Assembly (NCBI GenBank): GCA_003695505.1
Contig: RFIY01000031.1
Coordinates: 1 to 8,725, forward strand
Direction of reading: 5' to 3'
DNA: 8,725 bases
From: J088 sp003695505 [NCBI: Candidatus Dadabacteria bacterium]
GTDB lineage: Bacteria > J088
This document shows positions 1-6,979 of the stretch, one piece after another. A program made the translations under genes and the position numbers. The notes under the pieces were generated by a model that was not told where the DNA came from, made no database searches, and saw only the letters and a program-made list of their open reading frames with translations. The stretch's first letter is position 1; each line of letters opens with the position of its first letter.

Positions 1-821
1 CGTGCAAAGAAATGTTGTTCACGTTCGCGGAACGATCGTTGGGGACCACGGATTGCCGAAAGCATGTCTTCAGTCAGTTCGTCCAGGCCGCGCCCCGTCC
101 GGCAACTGGTCAGAAAAATAGGCGTGCGTTCGTCGGGGTGGCCCGGCCGCGCGAGGCGAATGATACTGCGCAGGGCGGTCAGCGTACGCCGCGCTTCCTG
201 TTCGGCATCGGCCTTGTTGATCACGAAGGCGTCCGGGATTTCCATGATGCCGGCCTTCATGAACTGGATCTGATCGCCGGCCAGGGGTTGCATGACGAGG
301 TAGGTGCGGTCGGCGAGGTCGCGGATTTCGATCTCGCTCTGGCCGATGCCGACGGTCTCGATGAACAGTGCATCATAGAGGTGAACCAGCAGCCGCACGG
401 CCTGGAAGGTGTCGCGCCCAAGGCCACCGAGCTCGAGACGACTGGGCTGACTGCGAAAAAAGAGGCGCGGTTCGTCGAGCGGAAACTGGACACGCGTACG
501 GTCACCGAGCAGGCTGCCGCCGCTGGTCGGGCTGGTCGGATCGACGGCGAGGACGGCGATGGACAGATCGTCGCTGGCGGCGATCAGCCGGGTCGCGAGT
601 TCACCGATGAGCGTCGATTTTCCGGCGCCAGGTGTGCCGGTGATGCCGATGATGCGCGCAGCAGGCTGGCGGCCCGCGTCGCGCAGGGCAGCGAGGACCG
701 AGCGGCGCTTTTCGGGTGCATCAGGGCGACCGTCCTCGAAGAGCGTAATCAGGCGGGCGATCGAGAAGCGATCCCGATCGAGGGCGCCCCGGACGAGTTC
801 GTCGATCGCGGGCGGTTGCAC
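1..821 (-). CDS. meaB: MeaB/ArgK-family GTPase, chaperone of a cobalamin-dependent mutase (3' end cut by window edge)
   Basis: P-loop G protein of the G3E MeaB/ArgK family. In known members it gates delivery of adenosylcobalamin to acyl-CoA mutases and protects them from inactivation, in the cytoplasm. I translated 273 residues from a GTG at 821-819 down to the edge. Visible motifs are Walker A GTPGAGKS (residues 62-69), the family signature VLAVDPTSP then GGSLLGDR (90-108), ETVGIGQSE (155-163), GDQIQFMKAGIMEI (182-195) and the guanine-specificity motif NKAD (202-205). Family members run to roughly 310-330 residues, so about 40-60 C-terminal residues (the dimerisation arm) are probably outside the window. 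The GTG is the first possible start after the mutase stop, lies in the same frame and leaves a six-base gap. No Shine-Dalgarno sequence precedes it, so translation is probably coupled to the mutase. The loop after the GGSLLGDR motif reads RSQPSRLELGGL, whereas I recall RSMATRG-like sequence in typical MeaB. The family call is strong; the partner being the adjacent mutase is inference. Confidence 0.93.
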   Translation of the reverse strand, partial: MQPPAIDELVRGALDRDRFSIARLITLFEDGRPDAPEKRRSVLAALRDAGRQPAARIIGITGTPGAGKSTLIGELATRLIAASDDLSIAVLAVDPTSPTSGGSLLGDRTRVQFPLDEPRLFFRSQPSRLELGGLGRDTFQAVRLLVHLYDALFIETVGIGQSEIEIRDLADRTYLVMQPLAGDQIQFMKAGIMEIPDAFVINKADAEQEARRTLTALRSIIRLARPGHPDERTPIFLTSCRTGRGLDELTEDMLSAIRGPQRSFREREQHFFA

Positions 822-827
822 GGGAGG

Positions 828-2858
828 TCAGGCAGCGGCTGGAGTGTGGCGATCTTCGATCAGATCGGTGATTTGTTCCATGATGTCGATCAGCTCGAAG
901 TCGGCGGGCGTGAAGATCCGCTTGATGCCGAGGGCGGTCAGGGCGTCGAAGTCATCACGCGGGATGATGCCACCAAAGACGACGTCGATCTGGTCGGCGG
1001 CACCGTGCGCACGCAGCAGATCGAGGAGCTGGCGCGCGATTTCGAGGTGTGAACCGCTGAGGATCGAGACGCCGATCACGTCGGCATGTTCCTCGATTGC
1101 GCTCTGCACGATCTGCTCCGGTGTCAGACGAATACCGGAATAGATCACGTCGAAGCCGGTGTGACGAGCGGCAACCGCGATGACTTCCGCGCCGTTGCTG
1201 TGCCCGTCGAGTCCCGGCTTGGCGACAACGATGCGGGGCCGGTGGCCGATGCGCTCGGCGAGGTCGTCGATGCGCTTGCGCAGCGCAACGACGCGGTCGC
1301 CTTCGAGGGACAACTTCTGTCCTTCGACGCCGGTCGGCGGTCGGTATTCGCCGAAAACACGGCGCAATACGTCAGCCCATTCACCAGTGGTGACGCGTGC
1401 CAGGGCGCAGGCGATCGATGGCTCCATCATATTGCGGCCTTCGCGAGCGGCGGCTTCGAGCTCGGCCAGGGCCTGCTGCGCGGTGGCTTCGTCGCGGCGG
1501 GCGCGGGTCTGTTCGAGCAGGTCGAGGGTACGCGCGGCGGATTCGGGATCAACTTTGAAGATGCCACCATCGGCGCCGGTCAGCAGCGGAGAGGGCAGGC
1601 CGTCGGTCCAGCGATTCACGCCGACGACGGTGATCTCGCCACTGTTGATTTTGCTCATGCGCTCCGCCATCGAGCGGACGAGTTCGCTCTTGATGTAGCC
1701 GCTCTCGACAGCGGCACGGACGCCGCCCATGTCGAGTACCTTCTGGATCTCGGCGCGAGCGGCTTCCTTGAGTTCGTTGACCTTGCTTTCGATGACAGGG
1801 CTGCCATCGAACAGGTCGGGGTATTCGAGCAGGTCGGTCTCGTAGGCGAGGATCTGTTGCAGGCGCAGCGACCACTGCTGGTCCCAGGGGCGCGGCAGGC
1901 TGAGCGCCTCGTTCCAGGCGGGCAACTGCAGCGCGCGGCAGCGGGCGTTGCGGCTCAGCGTGACGCCGAGCGCCTCGATCAGGATGCGCCAGGCATTGTT
2001 TTCGGGTTGCGCTTCGGTCAGGCCGAGGGAGTTGACCTGGACGCCGTAGCGGAAGCGGCGAAAGCGGGCGCTTTCGACACCGTAGCGTTCGCGGGTGATC
2101 TCATCCCACAGTTCGGTGAAGGCCCGCATCTTGCACATTTCTTCGACGAAGCGAATGCCGGCGTTGACGAAGAACGAGATACGGCCGACGACCTGCTCGA
2201 ACTGTTCATGGCTGAAACAGTCGCGTTCGCGGATCAGGTCGAGCAGGCCGATCGCGGTGCAGAGCGCGTAGGCCAGTTCCTGGACCGGTGTGGCCCCTGC
2301 TTCCTGCAGGTGGTAGCTGCAGACGTTGGACGCATTCCATTTGGGTACATTTTCGAGGCAGTATTCGTACATCTCCGCGATCATGCGCATGCTCGGTTCG
2401 GGCGGAAAAATGTACGTGCCGCGGGCGAGGTATTCCTTGACGATGTCGTTCTGGGTCGTGCCGCGGAGCTGGGCGGGATCGACGCCGCGCTCACGGGCCA
2501 GTGCGATGTAGAGGGCGAGCAGCCACATCGCCGTACCGTTGATCGTCATCGAGGTGTTCATCTGTTCGATCGGGATCTCGTCGAACAGGATATGAAAGTC
2601 ATCGAGCGAGTTGATCGGCACACCGACCTTGCCGATTTCGGGGCGGGCCAGGGGGTGATCGGAGCTGTAGCCGCACTGTGTCGGCAGATCGAAGGCGATG
2701 CTCAGGCCGGTCTGACCCTTGGCAAGGTTTTCGCGATAGAGTTTGTTGGAAGCCTCGGCGTTGGTGTGCCCGGCATAGGTACGAAAAATCCACGGCCGGT
2801 CGCGCGTTGGCTTTCCGTGCTCGTCGGTCAGCAGGTGGGCGGCGCGGGCATCTGTCAT
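828..2858 (-). CDS. ecm: Ethylmalonyl-CoA mutase (adenosylcobalamin-dependent acyl-CoA mutase, MeaA/Ecm type)
   Basis: Predicted to interconvert (2R)-ethylmalonyl-CoA and (2S)-methylsuccinyl-CoA, the mutase step of the ethylmalonyl-CoA pathway for acetyl-CoA assimilation. The 676-residue chain has a catalytic barrel (about 20-500) and a C-terminal B12-binding domain (about 540-670), the single-chain size of Ecm/MeaA rather than the longer two-subunit methylmalonyl-CoA mutases. Family landmarks are RTYAGH (Y28), GQTGLSIAFDLPTQ (48-61), QMNTSMTIN (99-107), PPEPSMRMI (R158), SYHLQEAGAT (H183) and YGVQVNSLGLTE (271-282). The B12 motif is KPGLDGHSNG, with K547, D551 and the cobalt-ligating H553, followed by SILSGSH (598-604). 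DGHSNG and YGVQVNSLGL are what I recall from Ecm of Rhodobacter and Streptomyces; methylmalonyl-CoA mutase has DGHDRG. The start is supported by AAGGAG six bases upstream. Residues 61-67 read QCGYSSD where remembered Ecm proteins have QTGYDSD, so substrate range deserves a check. It is first gene of a unit with meaB. Confidence 0.9.
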   Translation of the reverse strand: MTDARAAHLLTDEHGKPTRDRPWIFRTYAGHTNAEASNKLYRENLAKGQTGLSIAFDLPTQCGYSSDHPLARPEIGKVGVPINSLDDFHILFDEIPIEQMNTSMTINGTAMWLLALYIALARERGVDPAQLRGTTQNDIVKEYLARGTYIFPPEPSMRMIAEMYEYCLENVPKWNASNVCSYHLQEAGATPVQELAYALCTAIGLLDLIRERDCFSHEQFEQVVGRISFFVNAGIRFVEEMCKMRAFTELWDEITRERYGVESARFRRFRYGVQVNSLGLTEAQPENNAWRILIEALGVTLSRNARCRALQLPAWNEALSLPRPWDQQWSLRLQQILAYETDLLEYPDLFDGSPVIESKVNELKEAARAEIQKVLDMGGVRAAVESGYIKSELVRSMAERMSKINSGEITVVGVNRWTDGLPSPLLTGADGGIFKVDPESAARTLDLLEQTRARRDEATAQQALAELEAAAREGRNMMEPSIACALARVTTGEWADVLRRVFGEYRPPTGVEGQKLSLEGDRVVALRKRIDDLAERIGHRPRIVVAKPGLDGHSNGAEVIAVAARHTGFDVIYSGIRLTPEQIVQSAIEEHADVIGVSILSGSHLEIARQLLDLLRAHGAADQIDVVFGGIIPRDDFDALTALGIKRIFTPADFELIDIMEQITDLIEDRHTPAAA

Positions 2859-2864
2859 CGGGTG

Positions 2865-2870
2865 CTCCTT
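2865..2870 (-). promoter_or_regulatory. Ribosome binding site of the mutase gene
   Basis: On the minus strand this reads AAGGAG, six bases before the ATG at 2858-2856. It fixes the mutase start and is the strongest Shine-Dalgarno sequence in the window. Confidence 0.75.
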
Positions 2871-2907
2871 GTACGATCCAGGCGGTATCGTCGCGGGGTT
2901 CGGCTAC

Positions 2908-2913
2908 AGGATA
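2908..2913 (-). promoter_or_regulatory. Possible extended -10 element for the mutase-meaB unit
   Basis: The minus strand reads TGCTATCCT, an extended -10 (TGN plus TATCCT, four of six matches to TATAAT). It would put the transcript start near 2901, about 43 bases before the mutase ATG. The -35 hexamer at 17 bases spacing is poor (CTGAAT). parS at 2988-3003 lies about 75 bases upstream. Transcription could equally read through from parB, because I see no convincing terminator behind parB. Confidence 0.25.
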
Positions 2914-2987
2914 GCAAATGTTGAAGCACGATTCAGGCGGCGGCCCGCCGGACGCCATTGTCGCATTTGCAGCAAAGGGCGGGCCGA

Positions 2988-3003
2988 TGTTTCACGTGAA
3001 ACG
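2988..3003. other. parS centromere-like site, downstream of parB
   Basis: TGTTTCACGTGAAACG matches the bacterial chromosomal parS consensus (TGTTTCACGTGAAACA) at 15 of 16 positions, with a perfect 14-base palindrome at 2989-3002. ParB binds such sites, loads CTP and spreads as a sliding clamp. It begins eight bases beyond the parB stop codon, in the gap before the mutase gene, and is exactly 980 bases from the second site. Confidence 0.93.
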
Positions 3004-3010
3004 TGCGCCG

Positions 3011-3889
<879 letters not shown>

Positions 3890-3895
3890 GGAGAT

Positions 3896-3899
3896 CCTC
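3896..3899 (-). promoter_or_regulatory. Ribosome binding site of parB
   Basis: GAGG on the minus strand, six bases before the ATG at 3889-3887. It decides in favour of this start over the much longer open frame that continues opposite parA. Confidence 0.6.
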
Positions 3900-3928
3900 G
3901 TTCCCGGTAGATTGCCTCGCTGCATGGC

Positions 3929-3957
3929 ATTATCGCGAAAAGTGCGCCGCCAGGCAA
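3929..3957 (-). promoter_or_regulatory. Probable sigma70-type promoter of parB
   Basis: On the minus strand, TTGCCT (3957-3952, four of six matches to the -35 consensus) and GATAAT (3934-3929, five of six matches to the -10 consensus) are separated by exactly 17 bases. The transcript would start near 3922, leaving a leader of about 33 bases. The parS at 3968-3983 ends ten bases upstream of the -35 box, so ParB bound there, or spreading from it, could repress its own gene. That regulation is inferred. Confidence 0.5.
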
Positions 3958-3967
3958 CGCGTCGCGT

Positions 3968-3983
3968 TGTTTCACGTGAAACA
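3968..3983. other. parS centromere-like site in the parB-parA intergenic region
   Basis: TGTTTCACGTGAAACA is an exact match to the chromosomal parS consensus. The symmetry extends to a perfect 20-base palindrome at 3966-3985. It lies between the divergent parB and parA starts, beside the predicted parB promoter, so it could serve both as segregation site and as operator. Confidence 0.96.
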
Positions 3984-4011
3984 ACCGAACCAACATGTTC
4001 GCCCGTGCTAC

Positions 4012-4017
4012 GATAAT
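4012..4017 (+). promoter_or_regulatory. Possible -10 element of parA
   Basis: GATAAT matches the -10 consensus at five of six positions and lies seven bases before the preferred parA ATG at 4025. If used, the transcript would start at or next to the ATG and be leaderless, which would fit the absence of a Shine-Dalgarno sequence. The -35 region is weak (CCAACA at 16 bases spacing, three of six matches). Confidence 0.3.
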
Positions 4018-4024
4018 TTTCGCA

Positions 4025-4819
4025 ATGACGCACATACTTGCCATCGTCAATCAGAAGGGTGGGGTCGGCAAGACGACCACATCGGTCAACCTCGGTTCCG
4101 CGCTGGCCCGGCTCGGGCAGCGGGTCCTGCTCGTGGATCTGGATCCGCAGGCCAATGCGACAGGCGCCATCGGTTTTCAGCCACCGCCGCAGCCAGGCGT
4201 ATACGAGGTGCTGATGCAGGACGTCGGACTGGATGATGCCGTCATGCCGACGGAGGTTGCCGGCCTTGAGGTACTGCCGGCGCATCCTGACCTCGCCGGC
4301 GCGGAGGTGGAGCTTGTCCCGGCTATTGCACGCGAGCAGCGCTTGCGGCAGGCATTCGCGGAACAGCCGGAACGTTGGGATGTGGTGCTGATCGACTGCC
4401 CGCCGAGTCTCGGCCTGCTGACGGTCAACGCGTTGACTGCCGCCACCGGCATTCTCGTCCCGCTCCAGTGCGAGTATTTCGCGCTCGAGGGCCTCGGACG
4501 TCTGCTTGAGACCGTGCGCCTTGTCCAGGGAAGCCTGAATCCTGCGTTGTCTCTGACCGGCATCCTGCTGACGATGTTTGACGCTCGTAACAACATCTGT
4601 CATCAGGTCGCCGAAGAGGTGACCGGGCATTTTCACTGGGACGTCTTTGAGTCGGTGATTCCCCGAAACGTTCGCCTGAGCGAGGCGCCAAGTTTCGGCA
4701 GGCCCATCGACCTCTACGATCCCGAATGTCGGGGGGCGCAAAGCTATGCCGATCTGGCGCGCGAGCTGCTCAACCGGCTGACCGGTGCGCCGGCGCCGGG
4801 CGAGGCCATCAACCACTGA
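4025..4819 (+). CDS. parA: Chromosome partitioning ATPase ParA (Soj family)
   Basis: Deviant Walker-type ATPase that binds nucleoid DNA in its ATP-dimer form and moves ParB-parS complexes apart. The 264-residue product has normal small chromosomal ParA (Soj) length and no N-terminal helix-turn-helix, unlike plasmid type Ia ParA. Motifs are the deviant Walker A KGGVGKTT (11-18, both lysines present), switch I region LLVDLDPQANAT (35-46), Walker B VLIDCPPSLG (121-130), LVPLQCEYFALEG (144-156) and the C-terminal VIPRNVRLSEAPSFG (211-225). An ATG at 3995 would add ten residues, but homology starts at MTHILAIVNQ, so 4025 is preferred. Neither start has a clear ribosome binding site. It is divergent from parB across about 135 bases carrying parS. 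Five bases downstream begins a cobalamin-binding-type gene, probably cotranscribed. Confidence 0.95.
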   Translation: MTHILAIVNQKGGVGKTTTSVNLGSALARLGQRVLLVDLDPQANATGAIGFQPPPQPGVYEVLMQDVGLDDAVMPTEVAGLEVLPAHPDLAGAEVELVPAIAREQRLRQAFAEQPERWDVVLIDCPPSLGLLTVNALTAATGILVPLQCEYFALEGLGRLLETVRLVQGSLNPALSLTGILLTMFDARNNICHQVAEEVTGHFHWDVFESVIPRNVRLSEAPSFGRPIDLYDPECRGAQSYADLARELLNRLTGAPAPGEAINH

Positions 4820-4824
4820 ACTTC

Positions 4825-5706
4825 ATGCGCATCGTTTCGCTGTTGCCCAGCGCAACGGACATCGTTGCCGCGCTCGGTGCCGCCGATCAGCTCGTCGGGG
4901 TGTCGCACGAATGCGACCATCCTGCCGCGCGGGGCAGGCCCATTCTGACGCGCGCGTCGGTTGACCCGAACGCGGATCACGCCGCAATCGATGCGGCCGT
5001 GCGTGATACGCTCGCGGAGGGGCGCAGCCTGTATCAACTCGACGGCACGCAACTGGCCAGTCTGCAGCCGGATCTCGTCATTACGCAGGCGCTCTGTGAT
5101 GTCTGCGCCGTCAATTATTCGACCGTCGAGCGCGTGGTCGCCAGTCTCGACCCCGCGCCCGATCTGATCGACCTCAATCCGGGCGGGTTGCAGGATATTC
5201 TCGACGACGTGCGCCGTGTCGGGCGTGCGCTTGGACTGGAAGGTGCCGCGGCGTCGATTATTGAGCAATGCCGGGAACGGCTTCGTAACCTGAGACTGCC
5301 TGTTCGCACGATGCGTGTCCTCGCGCTGGAGTGGCTGGATCCCTGGTTTGTCGGTGGGCACTGGGTGCCGGAACAGATTGCGCTCGCCGGGGGGACGCCC
5401 GTGGCAGGTTTTCCGCGATGCCCGTCATATACCATCTCACCGGGCCAGATTGCCACCGCGGAGCGGGTTGACCTGGTGGTCGTGATGCCTTGCGGCTATG
5501 ATCTCGATGCCGCTGCCGCGCTGACGGAAGCGTATCTCGACGCGTTGCGATCCGTGCCGGCGCTGCAACATGCGCCAATCGCTGCTGTCGATGCCAACCG
5601 CTTTTTCAGCCGCCCGTCACCGGCGGTCTTCGATGGTATCGAGGTGCTGGCAGCGCTGTTCGCGCGTGACGACCCACGCGGGCGTTGGGTCGAATTCAAT
5701 CCCTGA
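4825..5706 (+). CDS. BtuF-like cobalamin-binding protein family member, without signal peptide
   Basis: Member of the periplasmic-binding-protein-like family often annotated as cobalamin-binding protein or Fe3+-siderophore/B12 substrate-binding protein. The 293 residues start directly with the domain, MRIVSLLPSATDIVAALG, and have no hydrophobic signal sequence or lipobox. The product is therefore predicted to be cytoplasmic, unlike true BtuF. Further motifs are VSHECDHP (26-33), QALCDVCAV (88-96, with paired C91 and C94), WLDPWFVGGHWVPEQIALAGG (170-190) and FFSRPSPAVFDG (260-271). The start at 4825 is chosen because homology begins there. The same frame is open from 4726, but that stretch overlaps parA. 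It lies five bases after the parA stop without its own Shine-Dalgarno sequence, so translation is probably coupled to parA. Its 3' end overlaps the convergent glycerate kinase by 11 bases. The ligand is unknown; a cobalamin role is a family label only. Confidence 0.82.
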   Translation: MRIVSLLPSATDIVAALGAADQLVGVSHECDHPAARGRPILTRASVDPNADHAAIDAAVRDTLAEGRSLYQLDGTQLASLQPDLVITQALCDVCAVNYSTVERVVASLDPAPDLIDLNPGGLQDILDDVRRVGRALGLEGAAASIIEQCRERLRNLRLPVRTMRVLALEWLDPWFVGGHWVPEQIALAGGTPVAGFPRCPSYTISPGQIATAERVDLVVVMPCGYDLDAAAALTEAYLDALRSVPALQHAPIAAVDANRFFSRPSPAVFDGIEVLAALFARDDPRGRWVEFNP

Positions 5707-6976
5707 CGGGTCCATCCGGCCGAACGTGACGTTCGTTGCGCAGGACGATGACGAGGTCACGAACATTCGCGCCCGTTGGTCCGGTTTCGACCAGCCACCG
5801 CTGCCGCCGGAAGAAGCGATCGCTGTCGAATTCTTCGAAGGCGCGTTCAGCTTCCAAACGATCGAACGGGCCGGGTAACCAGAACGCACCGGCGCCATCG
5901 CTGGCGCCATCCTTGCCGTCGGTCGCCAGCGCCAGTAGCGGGGCAGGGTGCCCCTTCCAGTCCGCCAGACCATAACTCAGGACGAGTCGGCCAAGGCGTC
6001 CGCCCTGCCCGACGGTGCCGTCTTCGGGCAGCGTGACCACGGGCTCGCCGCCAAAGAGGAGCACATCTGCTGCGCTTTGTTGCGTCCGTTCAGCAATGTT
6101 GCGCCCAACCGCGGCGGCGTCGCCCGAAAGCGCCTCGGGAAAGACTTCCACATGCAGCCCATCGCGCCGCGCAACCCTGGACGCCGCTTCCAGCGCGGTC
6201 TGATTCGCACCTGCCAGAATACGCAGGCCGTGCCAGTGGTCAATGCGTTCGGGGGAATTTGGATCTTCCCAGGGCCGGTTCGGGAAATGTTGCTGAAACC
6301 AGATTCGCCCATCGTCGCTGGTTGGAAACGGGCCAGGATCCATCGGGCCGGATCCGACCAACGTCTCGCAACCGGGCGGAACATCCGAATGAACCGCAAG
6401 CGCAACCCGTCGTCGGCCGGCCATATCCAGGGCTCGGCCGCCTTTGAGCGCAGACCACTGCATGCGCACGTTGTTGATGGCGACGATGTCGAGACCAGAT
6501 CCGAGCAGATCCTTGCTGGCCGCCACGATCTCGGTGCTCGACCAGGGCGGACGAGCGAGCTCGATGGCCGCACTGGCGCCACCGCTGGCAAAGACGACGA
6601 GCGGTGCGCGTGGCTCAAGCGAGCTCAACCAGTCGCTGAGCAGCAGGCCAGCGCGGAACGATCCCCGTCCAGGGATCGGGTGCTCACCGCAAATTGTGCT
6701 GTTCAGACGGCCGTGCTGGTAGCCGGTCGCGGTGAACACCCGCACATCCTGCGGTGCCGGTGCCCGGGCGAGCCACGCCTCGACGTGAGCCTCGGCGGCC
6801 TTGCCGTAGCCAAGGACGTAGTACGAGCCAGGTGCAAGCGTCCAGTCGGCATGTTCGAGCGTCTTTTCGACCGTGGCAGCGACCGCCTTCGGCGCGACGG
6901 CGCGGATCGCGACATCTCCGACGGCGCGCAACCAGCGGGCTGCGGGAGGTTGCGCCGCTGATGCGCGGGGCGCCAT
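5696..6976 (-). CDS. Glycerate 2-kinase, MOFRL/DUF4147 type
   Basis: Predicted to phosphorylate D-glycerate to 2-phosphoglycerate with ATP, feeding glycerate from glyoxylate, serine or tartronate metabolism into glycolysis. It has 426 residues, the usual class II size. The N-terminal DUF4147 domain carries GYGKAAEA (57-64; K59 corresponds to the key family lysine), ASGGASAAIE (130-139), NNVRMQWSALKGGRAL (168-183) and SDVPPGCETLVGSGP (197-211). The MOFRL domain (about 305-415) carries FGGEPVVTL (308-316), GQGGR (323-327; R327 in the key arginine position), LALATDGKDGASDGAGA (348-364) and ETGPTGANVRDL (397-408). The core residues are present, but several motifs deviate from what I recall as GAGKA, GGETTV and GGRNQE, so this is a divergent member. 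It starts three bases after the alaS stop without a Shine-Dalgarno sequence, suggesting cotranscription and coupling with alaS. Exact substrate is inferred. Confidence 0.88.
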   Translation of the reverse strand: MAPRASAAQPPAARWLRAVGDVAIRAVAPKAVAATVEKTLEHADWTLAPGSYYVLGYGKAAEAHVEAWLARAPAPQDVRVFTATGYQHGRLNSTICGEHPIPGRGSFRAGLLLSDWLSSLEPRAPLVVFASGGASAAIELARPPWSSTEIVAASKDLLGSGLDIVAINNVRMQWSALKGGRALDMAGRRRVALAVHSDVPPGCETLVGSGPMDPGPFPTSDDGRIWFQQHFPNRPWEDPNSPERIDHWHGLRILAGANQTALEAASRVARRDGLHVEVFPEALSGDAAAVGRNIAERTQQSAADVLLFGGEPVVTLPEDGTVGQGGRLGRLVLSYGLADWKGHPAPLLALATDGKDGASDGAGAFWLPGPFDRLEAERAFEEFDSDRFFRRQRWLVETGPTGANVRDLVIVLRNERHVRPDGPVRD

Positions 6977-6979
6977 CGT

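Noticed and set aside
12-1052. 346-residue plus-strand open frame at the left end
   Set aside because: It lies opposite meaB and the end of the mutase gene. The minus-strand MeaB translation carries all the expected GTPase motifs, so this is a shadow.
828-2858. Assignment as methylmalonyl-CoA mutase
   Set aside because: The B12 motif DGHSNG, the 676-residue single chain and the YGVQVNSLGL stretch fit the Ecm/MeaA group better. A substrate assay or tree would settle it.
1086-2924. 612-residue open frame on the plus strand opposite the mutase gene
   Set aside because: It is antisense to a gene with full family homology. Its composition is typical of the opposite strand of GC-rich coding DNA, and I recognise no domain in it.
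2935-2960. GC-rich inverted repeat behind parB as a terminator
   Set aside because: The GGCGG/CCGCC arms leave almost no loop and no T-tract follows on the minus strand, so it does not qualify as an intrinsic terminator.
3890-4816. N-terminal extension of the parB frame to 601 residues
   Set aside because: The frame happens to stay open opposite parA, but ParB homology and the ribosome binding site place the start at 3889. The extension would cover parS and the whole of parA in antisense.
4726-4824. 33-residue upstream extension of the cobalamin-binding-type protein
   Set aside because: It overlaps parA in another frame, adds alanine/arginine/glycine-rich sequence without signal-peptide features, and the family domain begins at 4825.
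6659-6678. Perfect inverted repeat CGATCCC/GGGATCG with a six-base loop
   Set aside because: It lies in the middle of the glycerate kinase coding region (around the PGRGSF residues) with no T-run and no nearby gene start, so it is probably chance.
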